DNA of 64,000 nt from an uncultured Pelagibacteraceae bacterium (GTDB taxonomy: Bacteria; Pseudomonadota; Alphaproteobacteria; Pelagibacterales; Pelagibacteraceae), in the NCBI GenBank assembly GCA_902604305.1, contig CACKXS010000003.1, positions 1 to 64,000 of the forward strand, given 5' to 3'. Positions 52,446 to 58,727 of this stretch are shown here, piece by piece. How positions within the stretch are numbered: the stretch's first letter is position 1; each line of letters opens with the position of its first letter. Both the position numbers and the translations under genes were made by a program. The notes beneath the pieces were generated by a model, which saw nothing but the letters and a program-made list of their open reading frames with translations, did no database searches and was not told the DNA's origin.

Positions 52446-52487
52446 ATCACCCAAGTTCACTCCAATATTATTTAAAGCAAAATTAAA

Positions 52488-52573
<86 letters not shown>

Positions 52574-52580
52574 TTTTCGC

Positions 52581-52596
52581 AGGGGAAGCGTCCCCT
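52581..52596 (-). other. GC-rich hairpin just upstream of tRNA-Tyr
   Basis: Inverted repeat AGGGGA-AGCG-TCCCCT, a 6-bp stem that is strikingly G/C-rich for this genome, ending eight bases before the 5' end of tRNA-Tyr. In the transcript it lies directly in the leader and may help 5' processing. No U tract follows, so it is unlikely to be a terminator of this transcript. Confidence 0.4.
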
Positions 52597-52625
52597 TGTT
52601 CAATAAAGCTTTAAACAACAAGCGG

Positions 52626-52653
52626 TTTATATATTTTTATCCTATAAATGCAA
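52626..52653 (-). promoter_or_regulatory. Candidate promoter of the tRNA-Tyr/tRNA-Gly/tuf transcript
   Basis: On the minus strand TTGCAT (52653-52648) and TATAAA (52631-52626) are 16 bases apart. The -10 box is followed at once by CCGCTTG, a G/C-rich discriminator of the kind found at stringently controlled stable-RNA promoters. Transcription would start near 52619, about 45 bases before tRNA-Tyr. Confidence 0.45.
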
Positions 52654-52707
52654 TATCAGAAATAGTGAGCAAATAAGTAAAAAAACGTATAAAAAACAAT
52701 AAAATTT

Positions 52708-53445
52708 ATGAATAAAAGATCATTTTTTATAGTTGGTAAACACGCAGTACTGGAAGCTCTAAAAAATCCAAATCGCAAGGTATTGAGAGTTTTTTTAACT
52801 GAAGAAAGTAAAAAAAACATTCATCGAGAAAGTCAAAATCAAAATCTACTTAAAGATGTAAAAGTTTATTTTAAAAACAAAAAAGAATTAGATAAATACA
52901 GTGGTAACGAAGATATTTTACATCAAGGATATGTGGCTGAAGTAGAGCATTTAGATAGTTTAATTATAAAAGAATTCATCAAGAATAAAACAAATTTAAC
53001 TTTTGCATGCTTAGATGAAGTAACAGATCCAAGAAACATTGGTTCAATCATCCGAAGTGCGGCTTCATTTAATTTAGATGGAATTTTAATTAAAGAAAGA
53101 CATTTTCCAGATGAAAGTAAATTAATGTATAAATCTGCAAGTGGGTGTATGGAATATGTGAATATTTTTAAAGTATCAAATATAAACACCGCATTAAAGT
53201 TTTTAAGAGAAAAAAATTTCTGGGTTTATGGGTTTGATGCAAAAAGTAAAACAAAATTTACAGAAGTTGAATGGAAAGGAAATAATGTTCTTCTCTTCGG
53301 TTCTGAAGGATTTGGTATTAAAAAACATACTGAAAAATATGCTGACTTTTTAGTTAAAATAGAAATTAATGATAAAATCGAAAGTTTAAATATATCAAAT
53401 AGCGCAGCTATTGTATTTCATCATATAATGAAAAGTAAAAAATAA
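52708..53445 (+). CDS. rlmB: 23S rRNA 2'-O-ribose methyltransferase, RlmB/TrmH type
   Basis: SPOUT-fold RNA methyltransferase. N-terminal substrate-binding segment VGKHAVLEALKNPNRKV, then the three SpoU motifs: DEVTDPRNIGSIIRSAASF, LLFGSEGFGI and LNISNSAAIVFHH. 245 residues, the size of RlmB, which methylates G2251 of 23S rRNA in E. coli; TrmH-like tRNA activity cannot be excluded. Divergent from tRNA-Tyr. Confidence 0.85.
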   Translation: MNKRSFFIVGKHAVLEALKNPNRKVLRVFLTEESKKNIHRESQNQNLLKDVKVYFKNKKELDKYSGNEDILHQGYVAEVEHLDSLIIKEFIKNKTNLTFACLDEVTDPRNIGSIIRSAASFNLDGILIKERHFPDESKLMYKSASGCMEYVNIFKVSNINTALKFLREKNFWVYGFDAKSKTKFTEVEWKGNNVLLFGSEGFGIKKHTEKYADFLVKIEINDKIESLNISNSAAIVFHHIMKSKK

Positions 53446-53446
53446 C

Positions 53447-53475
53447 TTGATTAGTTTAAAAAAAATTAATAAATA
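53447..53475 (+). promoter_or_regulatory. Candidate tRNA-Thr promoter
   Basis: TTGATT (53447-53452) and TAAATA (53470-53475) are 17 bases apart, starting right after the rlmB stop. Transcription would begin within a few bases of the mature tRNA-Thr 5' end at 53484. Confidence 0.4.
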
Positions 53476-53483
53476 TTCATCAA

Positions 53484-53559
53484 GCCCTTGTAGCTCAGCT
53501 GGTAGAGCAATTGATTTGTAATCAATAGGTCCGCGGTTCGAATCCGTGCGGGGGCACCA
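53484..53559 (+). tRNA. trnT: tRNA-Thr (UGU)
   Basis: Plus strand, 76 bases with encoded CCA. Acceptor stem GCCCTTG/CGGGGGC, with two G-U pairs; anticodon stem ATTGA/TCAAT around loop TTTGTAA (anticodon TGT); T loop TTCGAAT. Its last base abuts the stop codon of the convergent nadK gene with no spacer. Confidence 0.96.
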
Positions 53560-54330
53560 CTAATAAATTTCTTTTCTTATCTGTTCTATTTTAATTTTCT
53601 TTTGAAGACTTCTGTTAGAATCGTATAGTAAGTTAAATTTTATTTTTTTATTAGTTTTAACTATAATATTTTTCGCATTTCTAAATTCTAAATTATCAGC
53701 TACTGCGCTTATTGGTCTTTTTTTTGAATTTAAATTTTTTATTTTTATAATTGATTTATCACTTATAATTTTACCTTTCCATCTTCTTGGTCTAAAAGGA
53801 CTTATTGGTGAAATTGAAAGTTTTTTTGAATGTAAACTCAAAATAGGACCATGAACTGATAAATTATATGCTGTACTACCTGCTGGAGTTGAAACTAAAA
53901 CTCCATCAGCAATTAATTTTTTAATAATTGTTTTTGCCCCAGTTTGAATAGATAAGGATGCAGCTTGTCTACTTTGTCTTAAAATTGATACCTCATTTAT
54001 TGCAATAGATTTCTTTTTTATTCCTTGTTTATTTTTTACTATTAATTCTAAAGGAGAAATAGTTATCATTTTAGCTCTTGAAAGATTTTTAATTGTTAGT
54101 TTTGGTGAAAATTTATTCATTAAAAAACCATAATTTCCTGAATTTATTCCATAAAAAAATTTTGAAGAACTTCTGTTTCTTTTCAAAGTTTTAAGCATAA
54201 AACCGTCACCACCAATTACAATTATTAAATTAGGCTTAAAAATTTTATATTTCAAAATATTTTTTAAAAGAAATGTTTTTATACTTAACGACTTTTTATT
54301 ATTGTCAGCAATTATTTTAGGTTTAATCAT
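53560..54330 (-). CDS. nadK: NAD kinase
   Basis: Phosphorylates NAD+ to NADP+. The GGDG nucleotide motif is at 40-43, NEVSILR and DGVLVSTPAGSTAYNLS follow as in the family. I start at ATG 54330 (MIKPKIIAD), giving 256 residues; a longer frame from 54372 would read into tRNA-Leu. It starts six bases downstream of tRNA-Leu and may be transcribed with it. Confidence 0.93.
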   Translation of the reverse strand: MIKPKIIADNNKKSLSIKTFLLKNILKYKIFKPNLIIVIGGDGFMLKTLKRNRSSSKFFYGINSGNYGFLMNKFSPKLTIKNLSRAKMITISPLELIVKNKQGIKKKSIAINEVSILRQSRQAASLSIQTGAKTIIKKLIADGVLVSTPAGSTAYNLSVHGPILSLHSKKLSISPISPFRPRRWKGKIISDKSIIKIKNLNSKKRPISAVADNLEFRNAKNIIVKTNKKIKFNLLYDSNRSLQKKIKIEQIRKEIY

Positions 54331-54336
54331 TTTTTG

Positions 54337-54422
54337 TGGTGCCCTCGGCCAGACTCGAACTGGCACTCCCAAAAGGGCAAGGATTTTAAGTCCTTTGTGT
54401 CTACCAATTTCACCACGAGGGC
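54337..54422 (-). tRNA. trnL: tRNA-Leu (UAA)
   Basis: Minus strand, 86 bases, class II with a long variable arm and encoded CCA. Acceptor stem GCCCTCG/CGAGGGC pairs perfectly; anticodon stem AAGGA/TCCTT surrounds loop CTTAAAA (anticodon TAA); T loop TTCGAGT. Bases 5 to the end of the anticodon loop are duplicated exactly at 58851-58885, marking it as an integration site. Its promoter region lies on the island side. Confidence 0.97.
54384..54418. repeat. Direct repeat in tRNA-Leu, proximal att-like copy
   Basis: This 35-base block within tRNA-Leu is identical, in the same orientation, to 58851-58885. It covers tRNA nucleotide 5 through the last base of the anticodon loop. The boundary at the anticodon stem-loop is where many tyrosine integrases cross over. 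The flanking base on each side differs between the copies. Confidence 0.9.
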
Positions 54423-54440
54423 ATTTGTCAATTTCATAAG

Positions 54441-54469
54441 TATTTATGCTAACATTTATAATTTAACAA
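54441..54469 (-). promoter_or_regulatory. Candidate tRNA-Leu promoter supplied by the island
   Basis: On the minus strand TTGTTA (54469-54464) and TAAATA (54446-54441) are 17 bases apart, so transcription would begin about 12 bases before tRNA-Leu. The site lies on the island side of the tRNA repeat. Confidence 0.4.
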
Positions 54470-54493
54470 GATCATTAATCAAATTTTTTTTTA

Positions 54494-54527
54494 GTTTATC
54501 TCCCTATGCTCTGGTCTTGCTCTTGTT
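54494..54527 (-). repeat. Arm-like repeat A (tandem 11-mers), left end of the island
   Basis: On the minus strand it reads AACAAGAGCAAG then ACCAGAGCATAG, two tandem units of consensus ACAAGAGCAWG, followed by GGGAGATAAACT. A diverged copy in the same orientation is at 58684-58727, near the other end. The 75-base distance to the tRNA core suits an integrase arm-type site, but a duplicated gene leader is also possible. Confidence 0.5.
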
Positions 54528-54557
54528 ATCCTATAAAATCCCTCAAAATGAAACTAT

Positions 54558-54998
54558 CTAAATATTAATCTTATACTCAATTAATACTAGCGTTCTCCAT
54601 CCATTCTTTTCTTTAAGAACTTTTTTATGAACTATTTTATATCCAGCAATACTTACATCCTCTAATTTAGAGTCAGCTGTTAAATCATAAGTCTTAGTTA
54701 TGCCTTTACTATTTTCCTTATGAGTTATGATCTCATTAGATACAATCGAGTGTTGAGTAATATCTGCAATTTTTATTTTTGCTGATAAAATTGCTTTATT
54801 TTCAGAAATATTAAGATCCTTAGACCAGCCATTTCCACATACTTTAATTACTTTTTCAGTACTTTTATTTTTATCACAATAAACATTTACAAATTTTTGT
54901 AAATCATCAGGTGATGTAATTGATTTTTTATTTTTAACATAAGAATTAGTGCAATTGCTTAATAATAATCCAATTATAATTATTGATAATATTTTCAT
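54558..54998 (-). CDS. Predicted lipoprotein (146 aa), LPP20-like pattern
   Basis: The signal peptide ends in the lipobox LLSNC, so Cys16 should be lipidated and the protein anchored in a membrane facing the periplasm. The mature part has NISENKAILSAKIKIADI, an alanine-spaced helix followed by beta strands that resembles LPP20/FlgT-type lipoproteins; this likeness is by eye only. Two further cysteines (YCDKNK, VCGNGW) could pair. No function can be assigned. It leads the leftmost of three gene groups in the island. Confidence 0.7.
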   Translation of the reverse strand: MKILSIIIIGLLLSNCTNSYVKNKKSITSPDDLQKFVNVYCDKNKSTEKVIKVCGNGWSKDLNISENKAILSAKIKIADITQHSIVSNEIITHKENSKGITKTYDLTADSKLEDVSIAGYKIVHKKVLKEKNGWRTLVLIEYKINI

Positions 54999-55006
54999 TT
55001 TTTCTC

Positions 55007-55225
55007 CTATAAGTTTTCAAGTAATGTAAAAAATACCATTGTAAAAGCTCGATGGTATTTTTCATCAGTGATAAATTGGACAAAAATGTTGTCCTTTTCT
55101 TCACAAGTATATGTTTCTTTTTTATTCACTAATTTATTATTTTCGACGTCCGCATATGCATAATACTTGCACTTAGCATTTGCAGGACTGATTAACAAAA
55201 AAAGAACTAATAAGATTCTAATCAT
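55007..55225 (-). CDS. Small exported protein (72 aa), unknown
   Basis: An N-terminal hydrophobic stretch (IRILLVLFLLIS) ending PANA-K indicates Sec export and signal cleavage near residue 17. About 55 mature residues include two cysteines (AKCKYYAY and YTCEEKD). No family recognised. It overlaps the preceding small exported gene by eight bases and is followed nine bases later by the lipoprotein gene, so the three are probably cotranscribed envelope proteins. Confidence 0.6.
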   Translation of the reverse strand: MIRILLVLFLLISPANAKCKYYAYADVENNKLVNKKETYTCEEKDNIFVQFITDEKYHRAFTMVFFTLLENL

Positions 55226-55457
55226 AAATCTCCTTTTCTTTTTGGCTTATTTCAAATCTAACCTGATTTAAAATAGCATCCATTAGAACAAAAAATGCCT
55301 TATGTACTTCTTGTTCAAATACTTTTTTTTGGCATACTGAGTTACACTCTGTCAGAACATGTATTAACGTTTTTTGATAATACTCATTAGATTTTGCAAA
55401 TGAATGAGTTGTGAAAGTTATCAAAAACAAAAAAAATAGAGTTTTTATAAGCTTCAT
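55218..55457 (-). CDS. Small exported protein (79 aa), unknown
   Basis: A signal peptide with core TLFFLFLITFTTHS and likely cleavage after SFA leaves about 58 residues that form a predicted helix-rich domain with two cysteines (TECNSVCQKK) four residues apart, close enough for a disulfide-capped turn. No family recognised. It overlaps the genes on both sides by four and eight bases. Confidence 0.6.
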   Translation of the reverse strand: MKLIKTLFFLFLITFTTHSFAKSNEYYQKTLIHVLTECNSVCQKKVFEQEVHKAFFVLMDAILNQVRFEISQKEKEIYD

Positions 55458-55738
55458 TTTTCTCCTTTCTTTTTATTAAGACCAACTAAGGTCATTATTT
55501 CTTTGTCATTTATTAATTTGCTATCCAAGATTAGATATACGTGAATATTTTTTTTAAGAGCTACTTTTGCTACTTCTTTATTTTTTAAATATTTTTTATC
55601 CGCATGTCCTATCGCAAATGGTTCATTTTCAATAGCAGCTAAAACGATTTCTTTATTTTTTTTAAAATTGTTTGACAATGATTTGATCACCCAACCATTT
55701 TTTTTAACTAATTTTAAAGCTTCTGATTTAGTAATAAT
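55454..55738 (-). CDS. DUF4116-like protein, possible AUU start
   Basis: Contains repeats of the DUF4116 kind: NKEIVLAAIENEPFAIGHA, then LKNKEVAKVALKKN and INDKEIMTLVG, each a helical unit of about 24 residues; the function of this domain is unknown. The first GTG (55690) has no ribosome binding site and cuts into a repeat. Upstream in frame, an ATT at 55738 lies six bases after a perfect GGAGG and restores a whole first unit (SEALKLVKKNGW), giving 94 residues. I favour that rare start, but it is inference. Confidence 0.55.
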   Translation of the reverse strand: MITKSEALKLVKKNGWVIKSLSNNFKKNKEIVLAAIENEPFAIGHADKKYLKNKEVAKVALKKNIHVYLILDSKLINDKEIMTLVGLNKKKGEK

Positions 55739-55910
55739 CTTTATCCTCCATAAATGACTTCAGCAATTCTTTAATAATTTTAGAATTGTGTTCGTCTAGT
55801 TCTTTGTCTGATAGTTTTCTTAACTCATTCTCTGAGAGATTTTGTGGAGCTTGTTTCTTTTCTTTATCAGTAATAACGGCTTGTTTTATACACTTTTTAA
55901 GAAAAATTTT
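55728..55910 (-). pseudogene. ORF remnant without a start codon
   Basis: An open frame of 61 codons on the minus strand runs from a TGA (55911-55913) to a TAA at 55728-55730. It encodes a charged, helix-prone peptide (LSENELRKLSDKELDEHNSK and on to MEDKDYY) but has no ATG, GTG or TTG in its first two thirds. It overlaps the DUF4116-like gene by a few bases, as real neighbours in this genome do. I take it as the tail of a gene whose 5' end was lost at the divergent junction; a short peptide from a rare start is possible. Confidence 0.35.
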
Positions 55911-55912
55911 TC

Positions 55913-55940
55913 AGTGAAATAAGATTGATTATTTTTCACT
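55913..55940. promoter_or_regulatory. Inverted repeat in the divergent region of the island
   Basis: AGTGAAA (55913-55919) and TTTCACT (55934-55940) form a 7-base inverted repeat with a 14-base spacer, 19 bases before the plus-strand gene at 55960. The arm separation of two helical turns fits a dimeric regulator. A related TTTTTCAC also stands before 56391. Tentative. Confidence 0.25.
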
Positions 55941-55959
55941 AAGTAAATAAACTCAAAAT

Positions 55960-56361
55960 ATGAAAAGTAAGATTTTACAAAAAAAAGAAGATAATAAAGC
56001 TTCAGATTTTGAACGAGATATTTCACTTAAAGATGCAAAATCATTAAAAGTGGAACTATCTTCTTTTGTGTATAATGATTTCAATCCTGACTCAGATGAA
56101 TATGAAGAGCAGGAAATATCAGTTAAAAAATCTGATGTAAAATTTAAGATTAAGGATAATAAAGGCAAATTAAAGATTGTCTTAGTGTCAGCAAATATTG
56201 ATTTTGATATAGATGATGATGGGCAAAGCGAAAGATTTATGGATAAAGACTGGGAAACTGAAACAATTTTTCCTACATTAAAATTGACTGACAAAAGTAA
56301 AAAAGAAGAGTATGTGGCTTATGATGGCGGTCATCTTTTTACTTTAGAATTAGTTTATTAA
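55960..56361 (+). CDS. Hypothetical acidic protein (133 aa)
   Basis: Not recognised. The first third is helical and charged; the rest alternates hydrophobic and charged residues in beta-strand fashion (VKFKIKDNKGKLKIVLVSA, NIDFDIDDDGQSERF) and ends FTLELVY. An Asp-rich DIDDDGQ loop could bind calcium but is too short to call an EF hand. No signal peptide or membrane segment, so cytosolic. First of three plus-strand genes in the middle of the island, with a 29-base gap to the nuclease gene. Confidence 0.55.
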   Translation: MKSKILQKKEDNKASDFERDISLKDAKSLKVELSSFVYNDFNPDSDEYEEQEISVKKSDVKFKIKDNKGKLKIVLVSANIDFDIDDDGQSERFMDKDWETETIFPTLKLTDKSKKEEYVAYDGGHLFTLELVY

Positions 56362-56390
56362 ATAGTAAATTAATTTTTCACACTTTTGTA

Positions 56391-56936
56391 ATGAATAGTT
56401 TTTTTATAAATCCTAAAGATGCTCAATTTTCAATAAAAAAATCTAAGGAAAGATTAAAAGAATATCTTTTCATTTTTAATCTATTAATTGATAAAGAAAA
56501 AAAATCCAAACTATCAAAAGAAGAAAGCGCAAAACTAATTAGTCTTGTTGAGTCAGCTGCGATTGAGTGCACTATGCAATTTTTTTGGAAATGTGGATAT
56601 TGGATTTTAAGGGAGCAACAAACTAAAGGTCCTATGGATTTATATGTTTATAAAATAGTTAACGGTGAAAAAATTGAATATGCTGTTGATGTTAAGGGTA
56701 TACGTCCTAATGCCAAAAAGAAACCAGCCCATAAACCGACTTTACCTAAAGGGTACGAGAAAAAATCACATCATATTAGAGATCAAATTTTAAAAAGAAT
56801 TGTTGCGATTGTTTATTTAAAAGATGAAAAAACAAGAAAAGAAATAAGCTTTACTGAAGGTTGGCACACCTCTTTTAAAGGCGGACAAGCTGGACTTACT
56901 GGAAAAAGAGTTGAAATAAATAAAAAAAAAATTTAA
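56391..56936 (+). CDS. Predicted PD-(D/E)XK nuclease-like protein (181 aa)
   Basis: A helical N-terminal half is followed by a region with the order of a restriction-endonuclease fold: Glu54/Glu59 on a helix, Asp83 in GPMDLYVYK, then Asp100-Val-Lys102 in YAVDVKG. This gives the E..D..DxK set that binds metal and cleaves DNA in such enzymes. A basic region (RPNAKKKPAHKP) comes after it. No known family is recognised, and no methylase or specificity gene accompanies it. The fold call is by motif only. Confidence 0.55.
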   Translation: MNSFFINPKDAQFSIKKSKERLKEYLFIFNLLIDKEKKSKLSKEESAKLISLVESAAIECTMQFFWKCGYWILREQQTKGPMDLYVYKIVNGEKIEYAVDVKGIRPNAKKKPAHKPTLPKGYEKKSHHIRDQILKRIVAIVYLKDEKTRKEISFTEGWHTSFKGGQAGLTGKRVEINKKKI

Positions 56937-56988
56937 GAAAATTTAATAAAAATCTTTAATTCTAATATGGTTCGTTATAATATTAACT

Positions 56989-57384
56989 ATGCCAAATTTA
57001 TATTTAAAAATTGATATCGATACAGAACTGTTTACCGAAAGCGGTAAAAAGATGAAAGAAACTATTGAAAGAATTAATAATATAGTAATTCAATATAAAG
57101 GTTTTTCTGACGTAGAATTTAATTATGATATTTATGTTGATAAAGACGATTTTATAAAAGATTATGAGCTTACAATTAGTGAGAAATCACCTTATAAAAT
57201 TAGGATTAAAGGATTAGCAAAAGCTAAAGTTAAACCAGAATTAATTCAAGAGTTTAATATGGATAAAAAGAAAAATTTTGTTCTGTCCCAAGTTCATGTA
57301 AGTCCTTTTGAAATATTACAAACAAAAAAAAGTAAAAAACCAAAAAAAATGGAATGTTTAGCTAGTATTAAGAAACCAAAGTAA
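56989..57384 (+). CDS. Hypothetical protein (131 aa)
   Basis: Not recognised. Mostly alternating strands and one helix (SGKKMKETIERINNIVIQY), with a beta-like NYDIYVDKDDFI and YELTISEKSPYKIRIKG. The tail is strongly basic (QTKKSKKPKKMECLAS), which could contact nucleic acid. No signal peptide. It follows the nuclease-like gene after 52 bases and faces the phage-regulator-like gene across a 38-base convergent gap. Confidence 0.5.
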   Translation: MPNLYLKIDIDTELFTESGKKMKETIERINNIVIQYKGFSDVEFNYDIYVDKDDFIKDYELTISEKSPYKIRIKGLAKAKVKPELIQEFNMDKKKNFVLSQVHVSPFEILQTKKSKKPKKMECLASIKKPK

Positions 57385-57422
57385 TTGGTCTAATATTTCT
57401 TGTAAAATTTCATCCAAAATTA

Positions 57423-57878
57423 TTATTTTATAGAAAGCTTAAGCTTAGCTATTTTTTCTTCAACCTCATTTATCGCCTTGTAAATTTGATCTTTTTCAGT
57501 TTTGCTAATTTCTTTTCCCATTGGACTATCAGGGCTCATTGCATCATGAGTTGTATCCATAAGATTGCCTACCCTACCACCTATTTTAATTAATGTGCTC
57601 GCAACATTTTCATATACATTTACTTTATTAAATTCATCCTCAAGTGTAAGAGAGAAATTATCAATAAACGGTGTACCTAGAGATTTTCTTTGCATTAAAA
57701 TATCAAGTTTTATTGCATCAATATAATGTAAATTATGATCTTTATCATCTGGGTCACTACATTTTCTAAAGTGAGAAATTGACTTATTGGTAATATTTTT
57801 TACTTCATCTTCTTCAAGTTTACTAATTACTTGCGAAAGAACATGCTCAACAGTTAAAGGTACACGAAGTTTTGTCAT
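57423..57878 (-). CDS. Phage-regulator-like protein (CII/HTH-like), 151 aa
   Basis: Residues about 8-75 have the pattern of phage-type regulatory proteins seen in alphaproteobacteria: a helix-turn-helix-like stretch ending KSISHFRKCSDPDD, followed by a basic/aliphatic helix IDAIKLDILMQRKSLGTPFID. The C-terminal half is helical and charged. A DNA-binding role is inferred from this resemblance alone. It lies three bases after the 266-residue nuclease gene and is probably cotranscribed with it. Confidence 0.45.
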   Translation of the reverse strand: MTKLRVPLTVEHVLSQVISKLEEDEVKNITNKSISHFRKCSDPDDKDHNLHYIDAIKLDILMQRKSLGTPFIDNFSLTLEDEFNKVNVYENVASTLIKIGGRVGNLMDTTHDAMSPDSPMGKEISKTEKDQIYKAINEVEEKIAKLKLSIK

Positions 57879-57881
57879 TTT

Positions 57882-58682
57882 CTATATAAATTCTTTTCCT
57901 GCATCTAAGTACATACATTTTTCACAACTCTTATTAATTTCAGGAACATTGTCTAGTTCTAAAGTTTTTTTCATATCATTGATATTATCTTCTACCCAAG
58001 ATGTATCTGTAACGTACGGAACTAAAGTTATGGTAAAATTTAATTTTCCCTCAAAATTGTCAAAACTTTTTTCACCATTACATACATAAAAATACGAAGT
58101 ATCTGAAACTTTAAAACCCATTTTTCTAAGAATATGGACATATATATCCATCTGTATTTTATAACCTTGGTGAAAAATACTTTCTAAATATGCTTTAGTT
58201 TCAACTTTGGTATTACTTGATTGAGCCTTGTAATCTACTACAACTAATTCCTCTTTATCTAAATCATACCAAATATCATCTACTCCACCATGAATTTCTA
58301 AATTAGTGTCTTTATCTAAATATGAAATTCCACCAGATAAAGAGTTTCTCCAATTATCTAATTCTTCATGCTGAAAAGGAATAAAATTAAGATTATGTTT
58401 CTTAAATATTGGGTGTGGTTTTTTTTGGCTTCTCAGTAAATCAAATTCTTTTTTAAGTAGCTCATCAACTGCAACATTTAATGACCAGCCAGGCATTCCT
58501 GGTTCTTTCAATCCCTTAACCCTATCAAGATAAAAACATCTTTTACAATCTAAAAAACTACTAAATTTTGATCGGCTAATTTTAAAAGGCTCATTGGTTC
58601 CTTTTTTATAAACACTTCCTTTTCGATTTCTTAAAGGATTTACTTCAACTAAATTACCTTTGCTATCTCTTTTTAAACCCAT
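57882..58682 (-). CDS. PD-(D/E)XK nuclease superfamily protein with two CxxC pairs
   Basis: RecB/Cas4-like exonuclease core: Asp135 in HGGVDDIWYD, Asp150-Tyr-Lys152 in VVVDYKAQ, and the Q motif Gln177-MDIY. An N-terminal SRSKFSSFL resembles the SxxxxxxF opening of this group. Cys46/Cys49 (DCKRC) and Cys253/Cys256 (SCEKC) frame the core, as do the Fe-S cysteines of Cas4 and AddB, although spacing differs. 266 residues. No cas or rec genes are adjacent, so the substrate is unknown. Repeat B overlaps its leader. Confidence 0.7.
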   Translation of the reverse strand: MGLKRDSKGNLVEVNPLRNRKGSVYKKGTNEPFKISRSKFSSFLDCKRCFYLDRVKGLKEPGMPGWSLNVAVDELLKKEFDLLRSQKKPHPIFKKHNLNFIPFQHEELDNWRNSLSGGISYLDKDTNLEIHGGVDDIWYDLDKEELVVVDYKAQSSNTKVETKAYLESIFHQGYKIQMDIYVHILRKMGFKVSDTSYFYVCNGEKSFDNFEGKLNFTITLVPYVTDTSWVEDNINDMKKTLELDNVPEINKSCEKCMYLDAGKEFI

Positions 58683-58683
58683 A

Positions 58684-58727
58684 AGTTTATCTTACTATCT
58701 CTCCATGCTCTTGTCTTGCTCTTGTTT
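58684..58727 (-). repeat. Arm-like repeat B (tandem 11-mers), right end of the island
   Basis: On the minus strand AACAAGAGCAAG and ACAAGAGCATG are tandem, followed by GAGAGAT and AAACT. It is an imperfect same-orientation copy of 54494-54527, with an eight-base insertion. It ends one base before the start codon of the 266-residue nuclease gene, so it also forms that gene's leader. Confidence 0.5.

Noticed and set aside
52257..52475. Plus-strand open frames across the tuf 5' end and tRNA-Gly
   Set aside because: They run through a structural RNA gene and conserved coding sequence; no support for translation.
54331..54372. N-terminal extension of nadK
   Set aside because: It reads into tRNA-Leu; the ATG at 54330 gives a normal-length NAD kinase.
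57882..58682. Cas4 of a CRISPR system
   Set aside because: The motifs are Cas4-like, but there is no repeat array or other cas gene in the window.
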